From: Tiliqua scincoides
Lineage: Eukaryota > Chordata > Lepidosauria > Squamata > Scincidae
Assembly (NCBI RefSeq): GCF_035046505.1
Contig: NC_089822.1
Span: 209,618,419-209,682,418 of the forward strand
Length of the DNA stretch: 64,000 nt
Reading direction: 5' to 3'
A program made the translations under genes and the position numbers. The notes under the pieces are model-generated. The model searched no databases, was not told the DNA's origin, and was given only the letters and a program-made list of their open reading frames with translations. Numbering within the stretch: the stretch's first letter is position 1; each line of letters starts with the position of its first letter. Below are positions 44,501-51,630 of this stretch, in pieces.

Positions 44501-47166
44501 CTCTTAGACATGGCCACTGGAAGAACTGCCACAGAGGAAGCTGTTAGTGGCAAGAAACTCTCACACTCAGAGAGGATGTGGTGATGCATCAGGAACATTA
44601 CACAGAGAAATGACAGTATAGGCCAGCTCCACAAATTTACTAAGGCCTTTACACACTGACCTGGGAATAAGTCCCAGTAAGTTCCACAGGAGCTTACTTT
44701 TAAACCATCATGCCTAGGACTGAACTATAAGGCCACCTGCTTAACAACCATGACAGGCACAGAAATCTAAAAATTAAGCAGATATACAATTGAATTCACG
44801 AAATTAACATGAAGGGTGGAGGAATTGTAGCATGATTCGTTCTACAAATATTATACATGTTAACAATAACTGACACAACTGGCTACAGAGACTGGTTTCT
44901 CTCACTATATTACATGCCATAGTAGGAGCAAGAATGTATTGTATCTGTAGCAGGAGCAAGAAATGCATTGCTTTCCGGAATTTTTCTTATTCTTACATCA
45001 GCTCTGAACTTGACAAAATATACTTAATGGCTAAATGTTGGCTTAGAACAGTAACACAAAATCTTCACTGGCATCACGTACAAACAACATAGAAAAATAG
45101 AAGTCTAAACTTACAACAGACAACATATACGGTCTAAAACATATATGCAGTCCACATAAGGATCATTTTATTTCTTAGGCCAGGCATTTCAGAAGATAAA
45201 TCTTGTTTTTGTCACTCAGTTTGTCAGAACAATAACATAATGCAATTATATTTATTATTTCATAAGCACCTAAAAACAAGACATTATACAAACTAAACTT
45301 AGTACAAAGCCTTGCCCTGGAGCTTACTAGCCAAGCAGACAGACATGGAAAGGAAAGGGAAGAGGGGCTCAGGAAAGACTAGAAGTAGCATAATAATTCC
45401 AATCACATCAGCACATCCAGGAAAATTCCCAGATGCAGAACAGACAGCAAAGAAGTTGTAAGCAAGTTTATTTTCCAACACTGTCCTACAGCTTCATTTC
45501 ATTTTCAGTGCACAATTCGTATTTTGTTATAAGAACCTTGCTGAAGTTTAAAAAGGGGATAGAAAATGTCAAAAAGTGTGAAAAGGGTACTGCAGAATAC
45601 ATCAACAGTCACATTTTTAGAGTTTGATTCCTGAAAAACTACATGTCATTTGTCAGATATAACCTACAATGCCTCTCTCTGAAATCCACATCTGCGGTCA
45701 TTTTTTTTCCTGTTGTTAAACTTGATCAGTAACTGCCCTTTTGGCTGGGAAGCTAAATCCACTCCTTTATAGCCCTCAGATGGGTAAGACAGTCCAGAAC
45801 AGAGGTTTTCAACCTTTTTCATACCATGACCCCAATACATAATTACTGTAAATAAAGCATGGGAATGGGGACCCCACTGTCGATCCTGCCCCTCTTCCAG
45901 ACCTTATCCAACCACCACCTATCCCCATGCCCTCCCAGAATTCTTCACAGAAATCAAATACTATATTCTTATTAGAGAGAGCAGAAAAAGCTCCCATGAA
46001 GTCTGGCACTACTGAAAGCTATTTTAGCAAAACTGTTAATAACATGAGCAGGCCTGGGACACCATCTCCTAGTACCTGAACGGGTACCCCAGATGCCTTC
46101 CTCTTTCTCTGGTGGTGCTGTAGTCCAGTGGTCTTCAACCTATTTCATTCCCAAAAGTTGCTGCAACCCCACAACCAAGGCTTTGCGACCCCATTGGGGT
46201 CCTGAAGAATGCTTGTCTAGAACAGTGTTTCTCAACCAGTGGTACTTGTACCACCAGTGGTACTTAAAGGTGATGTCTGCTGATACTCATGGGACTCTCC
46301 AGACGGCTAGAACAGTGTTTCTCAACCAGTGGCACTTGTACCACCGGTGGTACTTAAAGGTGATGTCTGGTGGTACTCATGGGATCCCCCCCCCCCACAC
46401 AGCTATAACACTGTTTCTCAACCAGTGATACATGTACAACCAGTGGTACTTGAGGTGATTTCTGGTGGTACTCACGGCACCCCCAGTCTGGTAGTGAGAC
46501 CAGCAATGCAATGCAACAGCCAGCAGTAGGAGGCTTGGTTCGGCGGGCAGAGCTCCAGCACGCGCTTTTCACGTGCTCAAGAAAGCCCTGCCACCTGCCC
46601 TGAGCCCCTGACTGGTGTTTGTCACCTCTGGCCTCCCAATGGGGAAGGACTTTGCAGTGAGTCACTCTGCACAGCCCACCTCTTGGAAGTGCCACCAGAA
46701 GTCACTGCTCACTGTGTTACAGCCACTGACGTAGCCAGAGGGGGGCGGCGCACTGTTTTGCAGAGAGCCTCCCTGCAGCGTGCCAGCGGCTCCTCTCCGT
46801 CCCCTGGAGAGTCACTCACCTCAGTCCCCCCCCCACATGGCTCTAAAGGGAGGAGCCGCTGGTACGCTGCCAGGCTGAGCGCTCCGCCCCCTCCAGCTAT
46901 GCCACCGCCACAGACACCCCTTCGTGAGCCCCCCAGAGCCAGGGAGGGAGGCCGGGCTGCTGCTCGGCCTCGTCCCAGGCACCCACAGAGGCGCTCCAGA
47001 GCTCGGAGGCGCCGCTGCTCTCGCCCCAGACCCTGTTCGCAGCCGAGCTTGGGAGCCCCCCGCTTCGCTGTACCTGCTTGTGGTCCTGCCGCTGCCGCAC
47101 CAGGCTCACCTCCCCGTAGCTGCCCTTCCCCACGGCCCGCACGAAGGCGTACTCGCCTAGGGGCAT
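22377..47166 (-). CDS. NEK4: NIMA-related serine/threonine kinase 4, 16 coding exons
   Basis: NEK4 is a NIMA-family serine/threonine kinase linked to cilia, microtubules and the DNA-damage response. Exons, 5' to 3': 47166-47074, 44193-43927, 42490-42293, 40179-40072, 37908-37754, 36644-36515, 35173-34763, 33243-33190, 31370-31215, 30755 or 30735 to 30595, 29960-29894, 28274-28174, 27547-27459, 25013-24808, 23860-23727 and 22469-22377. The product is about 805 residues (human 841). The kinase domain has VGKGSYGEV (12-20), the ATP lysine at 35, HRDLKTQN (129-136), DLG (149-151, the family's normal DFG variant) and GTPYYMSPE (168-176). The middle is divergent. [14 protein letters not shown] and the end ([14 protein letters not shown]) match human NEK4. 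All junctions are GT-AG and in phase except exon 9/10, which is unresolved. Confidence 0.95.
23727..23860 (-). CDS. NEK4: NEK4 exon 15
   Basis: [20 protein letters not shown] then [20 protein letters not shown]. Donor GTGAGT. Confidence 0.95.
24062..24555. mobile_element. Tigger-like element in NEK4 intron
   Basis: TACAGGTGGCACTTTGG opens it, with CCTCCGCGGATACGG and later TCCACGGATATAAAATCTGC as the facing inverted motif. Non-coding. Confidence 0.5.
24808..25013 (-). CDS. NEK4: NEK4 exon 14
   Basis: It contains [17 protein letters not shown] and [20 protein letters not shown], close to human NEK4. Acceptor TTTCTGTAG, donor GTGTGT. Confidence 0.95.
25505..25564 (+). mobile_element. Truncated tRNA-derived SINE head
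   Basis: GCTTAGTGGTAAGAGCACAGG then CTTTACATGTAAAAGGTCC resembles an A-box-containing SINE 5' end. It stops abruptly at the CR1 junction. Confidence 0.5.
25565..27378 (+). mobile_element. CR1 LINE, 5'-truncated, in NEK4 intron (antisense)
   Basis: ORF2 is represented from [20 protein letters not shown] onward, with [14 protein letters not shown] and [10 protein letters not shown]. An 11-bp loss near 26,235 (removing part of E-A-R-K-Q-R) shifts the frame, so the ORF is split at 25,573-26,337 and 26,237-27,193. The 3' UTR ends GGGGCTGTTCTTATGTCC. It lies between NEK4 exons 13 and 14, opposite to transcription. Confidence 0.93.
27459..27547 (-). CDS. NEK4: NEK4 exon 13
   Basis: It contains [20 protein letters not shown], matching human [20 protein letters not shown]. 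Donor GTAAGT. Confidence 0.93.
28174..28274 (-). CDS. NEK4: NEK4 exon 12
   Basis: [20 protein letters not shown] and on to QSASEPK. Acceptor CCCTTTTCAG, donor GTAAGC. The phase is consistent with both neighbours. Confidence 0.88.
28495..28584 (+). mobile_element. 90-bp mini-element with TTA target duplication
   Basis: GGATACAATCTTAACC...GTGTGGTTAGGAGTGTAGCC is flanked by TTA at 28492-28494 and 28585-28587. The core is palindromic (AGTAAGTCCTATT / AATGGGGTTTACT). This is the dispersed single-copy form of the 93-bp tandem unit. Confidence 0.75.
29000..29602. mobile_element. Tigger-like element (CAGGTTGAGCCTC family), copy 1
   Basis: Left end CAGGTTGAGCCTCATTATTC; right end (inverse) CAGGTCCAGCCTTGTTATAC. 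TA duplications at 28998-28999 and 29603-29604 mark it as Tc1/mariner-pogo type. Non-coding. It contains the 53-bp tandem repeat at 29,373-29,513. Confidence 0.75.
29373..29513 (+). repeat. 53-bp tandem repeat, about 2.7 copies
   Basis: Two complete identical-length 53-bp units (29408-29460 and 29461-29513) and one partial unit before them. Each has GATTTTAAAGGGATGCAT twice and then TTTTCCCCTTCTTCAGG. Confidence 0.9.
29894..29960 (-). CDS. NEK4: NEK4 exon 11
   Basis: [20 protein letters not shown] then SFG. The first 16 residues are identical to human [16 protein letters not shown]. Confidence 0.93.
30595..30755 (-). CDS. NEK4: NEK4 exon 10 (start uncertain)
   Basis: It encodes [20 protein letters not shown] and on to [10 protein letters not shown]. 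The acceptor ATGCAG at 30756 gives phase 1, which exon 9 does not supply. The internal acceptor CCTTTAAG at 30736 gives an in-phase 47-codon exon (30735-30595). Confidence 0.75.
31215..31370 (-). CDS. NEK4: NEK4 exon 9
   Basis: 52 codons ending [22 protein letters not shown]. The intronic codons after the donor still read [13 protein letters not shown], echoing the human QVRRDLFAFQE, so a longer exon to about 31171 is possible. That longer end does not fit the next exon's phase. Confidence 0.85.
31691..31853. mobile_element. PIF/Harbinger-like MITE with TTA target duplication
   Basis: GGGCCCAGTCCTATTC...GGATAGGATTGGGCCC, with TTA at 31688-31690 and 31854-31856. It lies in the NEK4 intron between exons 8 and 9. 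Confidence 0.85.
32002..32504. mobile_element. PIF/Harbinger-like long MITE (CAATCCTAACCGGC family)
   Basis: Left end GGGCGCAATCCTAACC; right end GGTTAGGATTTCGCCC. TTA duplications lie at 31999-32001 and 32505-32507. The GC-rich interior (GCCGGTATAGGTGTCCCTGG) is shared with 59,246-59,821. No transposase. Confidence 0.85.
32540..32592 (+). repeat. (GT)n microsatellite
   Basis: An uninterrupted GT/TG run of about 26 units ending at the left TIR of the Tigger-like element. Confidence 0.98.
32597..33016. mobile_element. Tigger-like element copy 2, split by a CR1 scrap
   Basis: It opens CAGGTCCAGCCTTGTTATAC and closes GGAATAATGAGACTCAACCTG. A CR1 3' piece lies at about 32,802-32,904 inside it; host sequence resumes at CACTGGAGCAAAGGAAC, as in copy 1. 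Confidence 0.75.
32802..32904 (+). mobile_element. CR1 3'-end fragment nested in Tigger-like element
   Basis: TATCTGGTGTGCTCCCTGGG through GATACAGGAAGCTGGACTAG to GGGGCTGTTCTTATGTT. Only the last 100 bp or so of a young CR1. Confidence 0.9.
33190..33243 (-). CDS. NEK4: NEK4 exon 8
   Basis: 18 codons, [18 protein letters not shown]. Acceptor TTTTTTCCAG, donor GTAAGT. Phase 0 on both sides. Confidence 0.8.
33300..34762. other. NEK4 intron 7, mostly unassigned
   Basis: AT-rich intronic sequence. I see no convincing exon or intact repeat between exon 8 and exon 7. Confidence 0.4.
34763..35173 (-). CDS. NEK4: NEK4 exon 7
   Basis: 137 codons of an acidic/serine-rich linker ([20 protein letters not shown] ... 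[10 protein letters not shown]). It is poorly conserved with mammals; support is the clean acceptor (TTAATTCCAG), donor (GTAATT) and phase. Confidence 0.85.
35624..35872. mobile_element. Short Tigger-like element
   Basis: TACAGGTGGGACCTCAATATTC opens and CATGGATACCATGGGTCCACTG closes it. The interior has GGCAGATACTGGGGTCC. Typical 'GATACC/GTATCC' pogo-type ends. Confidence 0.5.
36515..36644 (-). CDS. NEK4: NEK4 exon 6
   Basis: It opens [20 protein letters not shown], matching the human TSKNN... region after the kinase. Acceptor TTCTTTAAAG, donor GTAAGT. Confidence 0.88.
36650..37740. other. NEK4 intron 5, nothing recognised
   Basis: AT-rich intron between exons 6 and 5. I see no repeat or coding feature that I can name. 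Confidence 0.4.
37754..37908 (-). CDS. NEK4: NEK4 exon 5
   Basis: 51 codons plus 2 bases: [20 protein letters not shown], then [18 protein letters not shown]. It is the end of the kinase domain. Acceptor TTTAACAG, donor GTAAGA. Confidence 0.93.
38013..38050 (+). repeat. Compound (AT)n / (CA)n microsatellite
   Basis: A TATATA run followed by GCACGCGCACACACACACAC in a NEK4 intron. Confidence 0.9.
38160..38260. mobile_element. hAT miniature element fragment
   Basis: CAGCCATTTCCAACCTATTTC with CACGGCACACTGACAAGGCA follows the left half of the 891-1119 element. The right half is absent. Confidence 0.6.
38714..38892 (+). repeat. Tandem dimer of the 93-bp mini-element
   Basis: AGCCCAATCCTATGCATGCC begins at 38714 and again at 38807, exactly 93 bp apart. 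Each copy has CAGAAGTA(T)GCCCC or its variant, GTCAAT, CCAGGAA(A)GTG and GGATAGGATTG-like ends. The period and phase equal those of the array at 47,553. Confidence 0.88.
39663..39757 (+). repeat. Single copy of the 93-bp mini-element
   Basis: GCCCAACCTTATGTATGTCT, then CAGAAGTAAGCCCCATAGTA and CAATGGGGCTTGCTCCCAGG. It ends GGTTGCAGCC. Confidence 0.8.
40072..40179 (-). CDS. NEK4: NEK4 exon 4
   Basis: 36 codons, [20 protein letters not shown] then [16 protein letters not shown]. It is shown by sequence and phase although too short for a long open frame. Confidence 0.95.
40400..40643. mobile_element. hAT-type miniature element, second copy with 8-bp duplication
   Basis: Element 40408-40635 starts CAGCAATTTTCAACC and ends GTTGAAAATAGCTG. 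Flanks GTGTAAAA and GTCTAAAA are 8-bp duplications with one mismatch. It aligns along its length with 891-1119. Confidence 0.8.
41245..41409. mobile_element. PIF/Harbinger-like MITE
   Basis: GGGCCCAATGCTACCC opens and GGAAAGGATTGGGTCCC closes. Interior CGCAGGATGCAGCATACACC. NEK4 intron 3. Confidence 0.75.
41815..42012 (-). mobile_element. Older CR1 3' end
   Basis: ATAAGAACATAAGAACCCTG opens the 3' end on the plus strand, then CTGGATCAGGCC and TCAGGAGGTTGCATATACCC. More diverged than the young CR1 copies. Confidence 0.85.
42293..42490 (-). CDS. NEK4: NEK4 exon 3
   Basis: 66 codons with [29 protein letters not shown] and [12 protein letters not shown]: the catalytic loop and activation segment. 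Confidence 0.95.
43080..43527 (+). mobile_element. CR1 3' fragment in NEK4 intron 2
   Basis: The last 85 codons of ORF2 ([20 protein letters not shown] ... [10 protein letters not shown]) remain open to the stop near 43,334, then the 3' UTR runs to TTCTTATGTTCTTATG. Antisense to NEK4. Confidence 0.92.
43545..43640 (+). repeat. MIR/L2-like fragment
   Basis: GCTTGCCTAAGGTCACCTAGC and GGGAAGCAAGATTTGAACC are words of the conserved MIR/L2 core. Confidence 0.5.
43671..43840 (+). mobile_element. tRNA-derived SINE
   Basis: AGTTCAATGGTAGGGCATAC (A-box region), TTTGCATGCAGAAAATC, then GCTAGATGGACACATGATCTG and CTCGGTATAAGGCAGCTA. This is the common reptile SINE with the 'CTCGGTATAAGGCAGC' 3' end. 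Older copy. Confidence 0.75.
43927..44193 (-). CDS. NEK4: NEK4 exon 2
   Basis: 89 codons. It opens [20 protein letters not shown] (ATP-binding lysine, helix C) and ends [11 protein letters not shown]. Acceptor TTTGCAG, donor GTAGTG. Confidence 0.95.
44210..46090. other. NEK4 intron 1, mostly unassigned
   Basis: No exon. A decayed copy of the 93-bp mini-element may lie at 44,645-44,735 and a hAT-like end (CAGAGGTTTTCAACC) at 45,800. Confidence 0.4.
46223..46490 (+). repeat. Tandem triplication of a hAT-like end segment
   Basis: Three units start with CAGTGTTTCTCAACCAGTGG or a close variant at 46223, 46313 and 46409 (90- and 96-bp periods). Each holds TGTACCACC(A/G)GTGGTACTT, itself a short palindrome, and GGTGGTACTC. 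The motif is the 5' end of a hAT-type family. Confidence 0.8.
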
Positions 47167-47552
47167 CCTCGCTGCGCCCTGCGCGCAGGCAGGCCCTGGA
47201 CGGCCGGGGGGCTACGAGAGCCCCCGCCCGCCAGCCTCAAGGACGCCGCTGCCGAGGCCATAGAGAGCCACGAAACCTCCACCGGCCGTGCAGAGCGCCT
47301 CCTCCGGGCCACTGAAGATCAAGGAATAAATGTGCTTGTCGCGCCGTCTATGGTTTCAATGCTTTGAAGCCTGGGCGGCCATTTTGGACGCGGGCAAACT
47401 GCCTCGGCCGAGCCGTCGACCATCTTAACTATGGTCTTCGCAGGGTAGGCTGTGTCCACCATTTTAGTCGTGGGCACGGCCTTGCCGCCTTCCAGCCATC
47501 CTGGCGCGCGCTTCGGTGTTTCAATAGAGTGGCCCTGTTGGGCGGACGTCTC
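46700..47552 (-). promoter_or_regulatory. NEK4 CpG-rich promoter and first exon region
   Basis: CpG-dense from about 46,720 to 47,550, covering exon 1 and up to the array. On the minus strand a YY1-like CAAAATGGCCGCC occurs at 47374-47387, followed by several CCATTTT/CCATCTT words. No TATA box is evident. The start site probably lies between 47,170 and 47,350. Confidence 0.65.
47074..47166 (-). CDS. NEK4: NEK4 exon 1
   Basis: 31 codons from ATG (47166-47164): [10 protein letters not shown] then [17 protein letters not shown], the glycine loop. Donor GTACAG. Confidence 0.95.
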
Positions 47553-50500
47553 AGGCTGCAGTGCTGTCCTCACTTTCCTGGGAGTGAGCCCCATTGACTG
47601 TGATGGGACTGACCTCTGAGCAGACAGGCAGAGGATGGGGCTCTGAGGCTGCAGTGCTGTCCTCACTTTCCTGGGAGTGAGCCCCATTGACTGTGATGGG
47701 ACTGACTTCTGAGTAGACAGGCAGAGGATGGGGCTCTGAGGCTGCAGTGCTGTCCACACTTTCCTGGGAGTGAGCCCCATTGACTGTGATGGGACTGACC
47801 TCTGAGCAGACAGGCAGAGGATGGGGCTCTGAGGCTGCAGTGCTGTCCCCACTTTCCTGGGAGTGAGCCCCATTGACTGTGATGGGACTGACCTCTGAGC
47901 AGACAGGCAGAGGATGGGGCTCTGAGGCTGCAGTGCTGTCCCCACTTTCCTGGGAGTGAGCCCCATTGACTGTGATGGGACTGACCTCTGAGCAGACAGG
48001 CAGAGGATGGGGCTCTGAGGCTGCAGTGCTGTCCCCACTTTCCTGGGAGTGAGCCCCATTGACTGTGATGGGACTGACCTCTGAGCAGACAGGCAGAGGA
48101 TGGGGCTCTGAGGCTGCAGTGCTGTCCACACTTTCCTGGGAGTGAGCCCCATTGACTGTGATGGGACTGGCCTCTGAGCAGACAGGCAGAGGATGGGGCT
48201 CTGAGGCTGCAGTGCTGTCCCCACTTTCCTGGGAGTGAGCCCCATTGACTGTGATGGGACTGACCTCTGAGCAGACAGGCAGAGGATGGGGCTCTGAGGC
48301 TGCAGTGCTGTCCACACTTTCCTGGGAGTGAGCCCCATTGATTGTGATGGGACTGACCTCTGAGCAGACAGGCAGAGGATGGGGCTCTGAGGCTGCAGTG
48401 CTGTCCACACTTTCCTGGGAGTGAGCCCCATTGACTGTGATGGGACTGGCCTCTGAGCAGACAGGCAGAGGATGGGGCTCTGAGGCTGCAGTGCTGTCCC
48501 CACTTTCCTGGGAGTGAGCCCCATTGACTGTGAGGGGACTGACCTCTGAGCAGACAGGCAGAGGATGGGGCTCTGAGGCTGCAGTGCTGTCCACACTTTC
48601 CTGGGAGTGAGCCCCATTGACTGTGAGGGGACTGACCTCTGAGCAGACAGGCAGAGGATGGGGCTCTGAGGCTGCAGTGCTGTCCATACTTTCCTGGGAG
48701 TGAGCCCCATTGACTGTGATGGGACTGACCTCTGAGCAGACAGGCAGAGGATGGGGCTCTGAGGCTGCAGTGCTGTCCACACTTTCCTGGGAGTGAGCCC
48801 CATTGACTGTGATGGGACTGACCTCTGAGCAGACAGGCAGAGGATGGGGCTCTGAGGCTGCAGTGCTGTCCACACTTTCCTGGGAGTGAGCCCCATTGAC
48901 TGTGATGGGACTGACCTCTGAGCAGACAGGCAGAGGATGGGGCTCTGAGGCTGCAGTGCTGTCCACACTTTCCTGGGAGTGAGCCCCATTGACTGTAATG
49001 GGACTGACCTCTGAGCAGGCAGGCAGAGGATGGGGCTCTGAGGCTGCAGTGCTGTCCACACTTTCCTGGGAGTGAGCCCCATTGACTGTGATGGGACTGG
49101 CCTCTGAGCAGACAGGCAGAGGATGTGGCTCTGAGGCTGCAGTGCTGTCCACACTTTCCTGGGAGTGAGCCCCATTGACTGTGATGGGACTGACCTCTGA
49201 GCAGACAGGCAGAGGATGGGGCTCTGAGGCTGCAGTGCTGTCCCCACTTTCCTGGGAGTGAGCCCCATTGACTGTGAGGGGACTGACCTCTGAGCAGACA
49301 GGCAGAGGATGGGGCTCTGAGGCTGCAGTGCTGTCCACACTTTCCTGGGAGTGAGCCCCATTGACTGTGATGGGACTGACCTCTGAGCAGACAGGCAGAG
49401 GATGGGGCTCTGAAGCTGCAGTGCTGCCACACTTTCCTGGGAGTGAGCCCCATTGATTGTGATGGGACTGACCTCTGAGCAGACAGGCAGAGGATGGGGC
49501 TCTGAGGCTGCAGTGCTGTCCACACTTTCCTGGGAGTAAGCCCCATTGACTGTGATGGGACTGACCTCTGAGCAGACAGGCAGAGGATGGGGCTCTGAGG
49601 CTGCAGTGCTGTCCACACTTTCCTGGGAGTGAGCCCCATTGATTGTGATGGGACTGACCTCTGAGCAGACAGGCAGAGGATGGGGCTCTGAGGCTGCAGT
49701 GCTGTCCACACTTTCCTGGGAGTGAGCCCCATTGACTGTGATGGGACTGGCCTCTGAGCAGACAGGCAGAGGATGGGGCTCTGAGGCTGCAGTGCTGTCC
49801 CCACTTTCCTGGGAGTGAGCCCCATTGACTGTGATGGGACTGACCTCTGAGCAGACAGGCAGAGGATGGGGCTCTGAGGCTGCAGTGCTGTCCACACTTT
49901 CCTGGGAGTGAGCCCCATTGACTGTGATGGGACTGACCTCTGAGCAGACAGGCAGAGGATGGGGCTCTGAGGCTGCAGTGCTGTCCACACTTTCCTGGGA
50001 GTGAGCCCCATTGACTGTAATGGGACTGACCTCTGAGCAGGCAGGCAGAGGATGGGGCTCTGAGGCTGCAGTGCTGTCCCCACTTTCCTGGGAGTGAGCC
50101 CCATTGACTGTGATGGGACTGGCCTCTGAGCAGACAGGCAGAGGATGGGGCTCTGAGGCTGCAGTGCTGTCCCCACTTTCCTGGGAGTGAGCCCCATTGA
50201 CTGTGATGGAACTGACCTCTGAGCAGACAGGCAGAGGATGGGGCTCTGAGGCTGCAGTGCTGTCCACACTTTCCTGGGAGTGAGCCCCATTGACTGTGAT
50301 GGGACTGACCTCTGAGCAGACAGGCAGAGGATGGGGCTCTGAGGCTGCAGTGCTGTCCACACTTTCCTGGGAGTGAGCCCCATTGACTGTGATGGGACTG
50401 ACCTCTGAGCAGGCAGGTAGAGGATGGGGCTCTGAGGCTGCAGTGCTGTCCCCACTTTCCTGGGAGTGAGCCCCATTGACTGTGATGGGACTGACCTCTG

Positions 50501-50805
50501 AGCAGACAGGCAGAGGATGGGGCTCTGAGGCTGCAGTCCTGTCCACACTTTCCTGGGAGTGAGCCCCATTGACTGTGATGGGACTGACCTCTGAGCAGAC
50601 AGGCAGAGGATGGGGCTCTGAGGCTGCAGTGCTATCCACACTTTCCTGGGAGTGAGCCCCATTGACTGTGATGGGACTGACCTCTGAGCAGACAGGCAGA
50701 GGATGGGGCTCTGAGGCTGCAGTCCTGACCCCACTTTCCTGGGAGTAAGCCCCATTGACTGTGATGGGACTGACCTCTGAGCAGACAGGCAGAGGATGGG
50801 GCTCT
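47553..50805. repeat. 93-bp minisatellite array, about 35 copies, upstream of NEK4
   Basis: The length of 3,253 bp equals 35 x 93 minus two single-base losses, one of them near 49,427. The unit (plus strand) includes CACTTTCCTGGGAGTGAGCC, CCATTGACTGTGATGGGACT, GACCTCTGAGCAGACAGGCA and GAGGATGGGGCTCTGAGGCT. It contains no CpG. Copies differ at a few fixed positions only (GTCCCCAC/GTCCACAC, GACC/GGCC, GTGATG/GTGAGG, AGACAGG/AGGCAGG). The minus strand has no stop in any frame, producing spurious open frames of 595 to 1,168 codons. The unit aligns end to end with the dispersed mini-element at 38,714. Confidence 0.97.
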
Positions 50806-51320
50806 TTGAGTACTAGTCTTTGCATTTATACTCAAAAGTAAGCCTCACAGTGTTCAATATAGGACTTGCATCCTTTGTTTCCTGTCAGGAAACAGAGCCA
50901 GACCCCTTATGGAACTGTGTGACATTACAACTGCGTCACACCTTTTATGGACACACTTTCACATATTATCCCTGAACTTTCAGGTTGCCTCACTGCAACC
51001 AGCGCTCAGGTTGGCTGGAACCCTGCTTACATCCCCATAAATTTGCACAGAATTGTAGTTTTAATACATTTTGAGCTAAATACTCTCTTAGTGGCAGTAT
51101 GGTCCTGGAACGTGTCCCATGCTGCTTCCATCTGCCATCTCTGCACAGACACAAAAAGCAGCCATTTACCACTTATGTTCCCTGTAACTTTCTCCATGGA
51201 GTACACAAAGCTCTAAGGAGCTGTGTGGGGGCTGTTCCAGAGTGCCATGAGAAGCTGTGCAGGACCTCAGTTGCAGTTGCACAGCCACGCATTTATGCAA
51301 CTTTCTAGGAACAGCTCTTA
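50806..51320. other. Intergenic, no gene seen
   Basis: TACTCAAAAGTAAGCCTCAC at about 50,828 may be a decayed mini-element copy next to the array. Otherwise nothing recognised. Confidence 0.4.
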
Positions 51321-51321
51321 A

Positions 51322-51630
51322 ACATAAGAACATAAGAAAAGCCCCGCTGGATCAGTCCTGTCTAGTCCACCTTCCTGTATCTCAGTGGCCCACCAGATGC
51401 CTCAGGGAGTACACAAGCCAACAAGATACCTGCATCCTGTTGTCACTTCCTTTCATCTGGCATACTGAGGAAACCTACTTCTGAAACCAGGAGGTTGCAC
51501 ATACCCATCACACTTTGTAACCTGTAATTGATTTTTTTTCTAGAAATCTGTCAGATCCCCCTGTAAAGACATCTAGGCCAGATTCCATCAACACATCCTG
51601 TGGTAAGGAGTTCCACAGACTAATCACAGG
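51322..51630 (-). mobile_element. Older CR1 3' end
   Basis: CATAAGAACATAAGAAAAGC opens the 3' end on the plus strand. It continues with CATACTGAGG, CCAGGAGGTTGCACATACCC and TCCTGTGGTAAGGAGTTCCAC. Substantially diverged. Confidence 0.85.

Noticed and set aside
47553-50805. CRISPR-like or prokaryotic repeat array
   Set aside because: There are no unique spacers. It is a head-to-tail minisatellite in a vertebrate gene neighbourhood.
47319-50825. Giant repetitive proteins of 595, 1,030 and 1,168 residues on the minus strand
   Set aside because: All three frames of a 93-bp non-coding unit are open at once. A one-base loss near 49,427 simply moves the reading from one open frame to another. No start context, splice structure or domain supports a gene.
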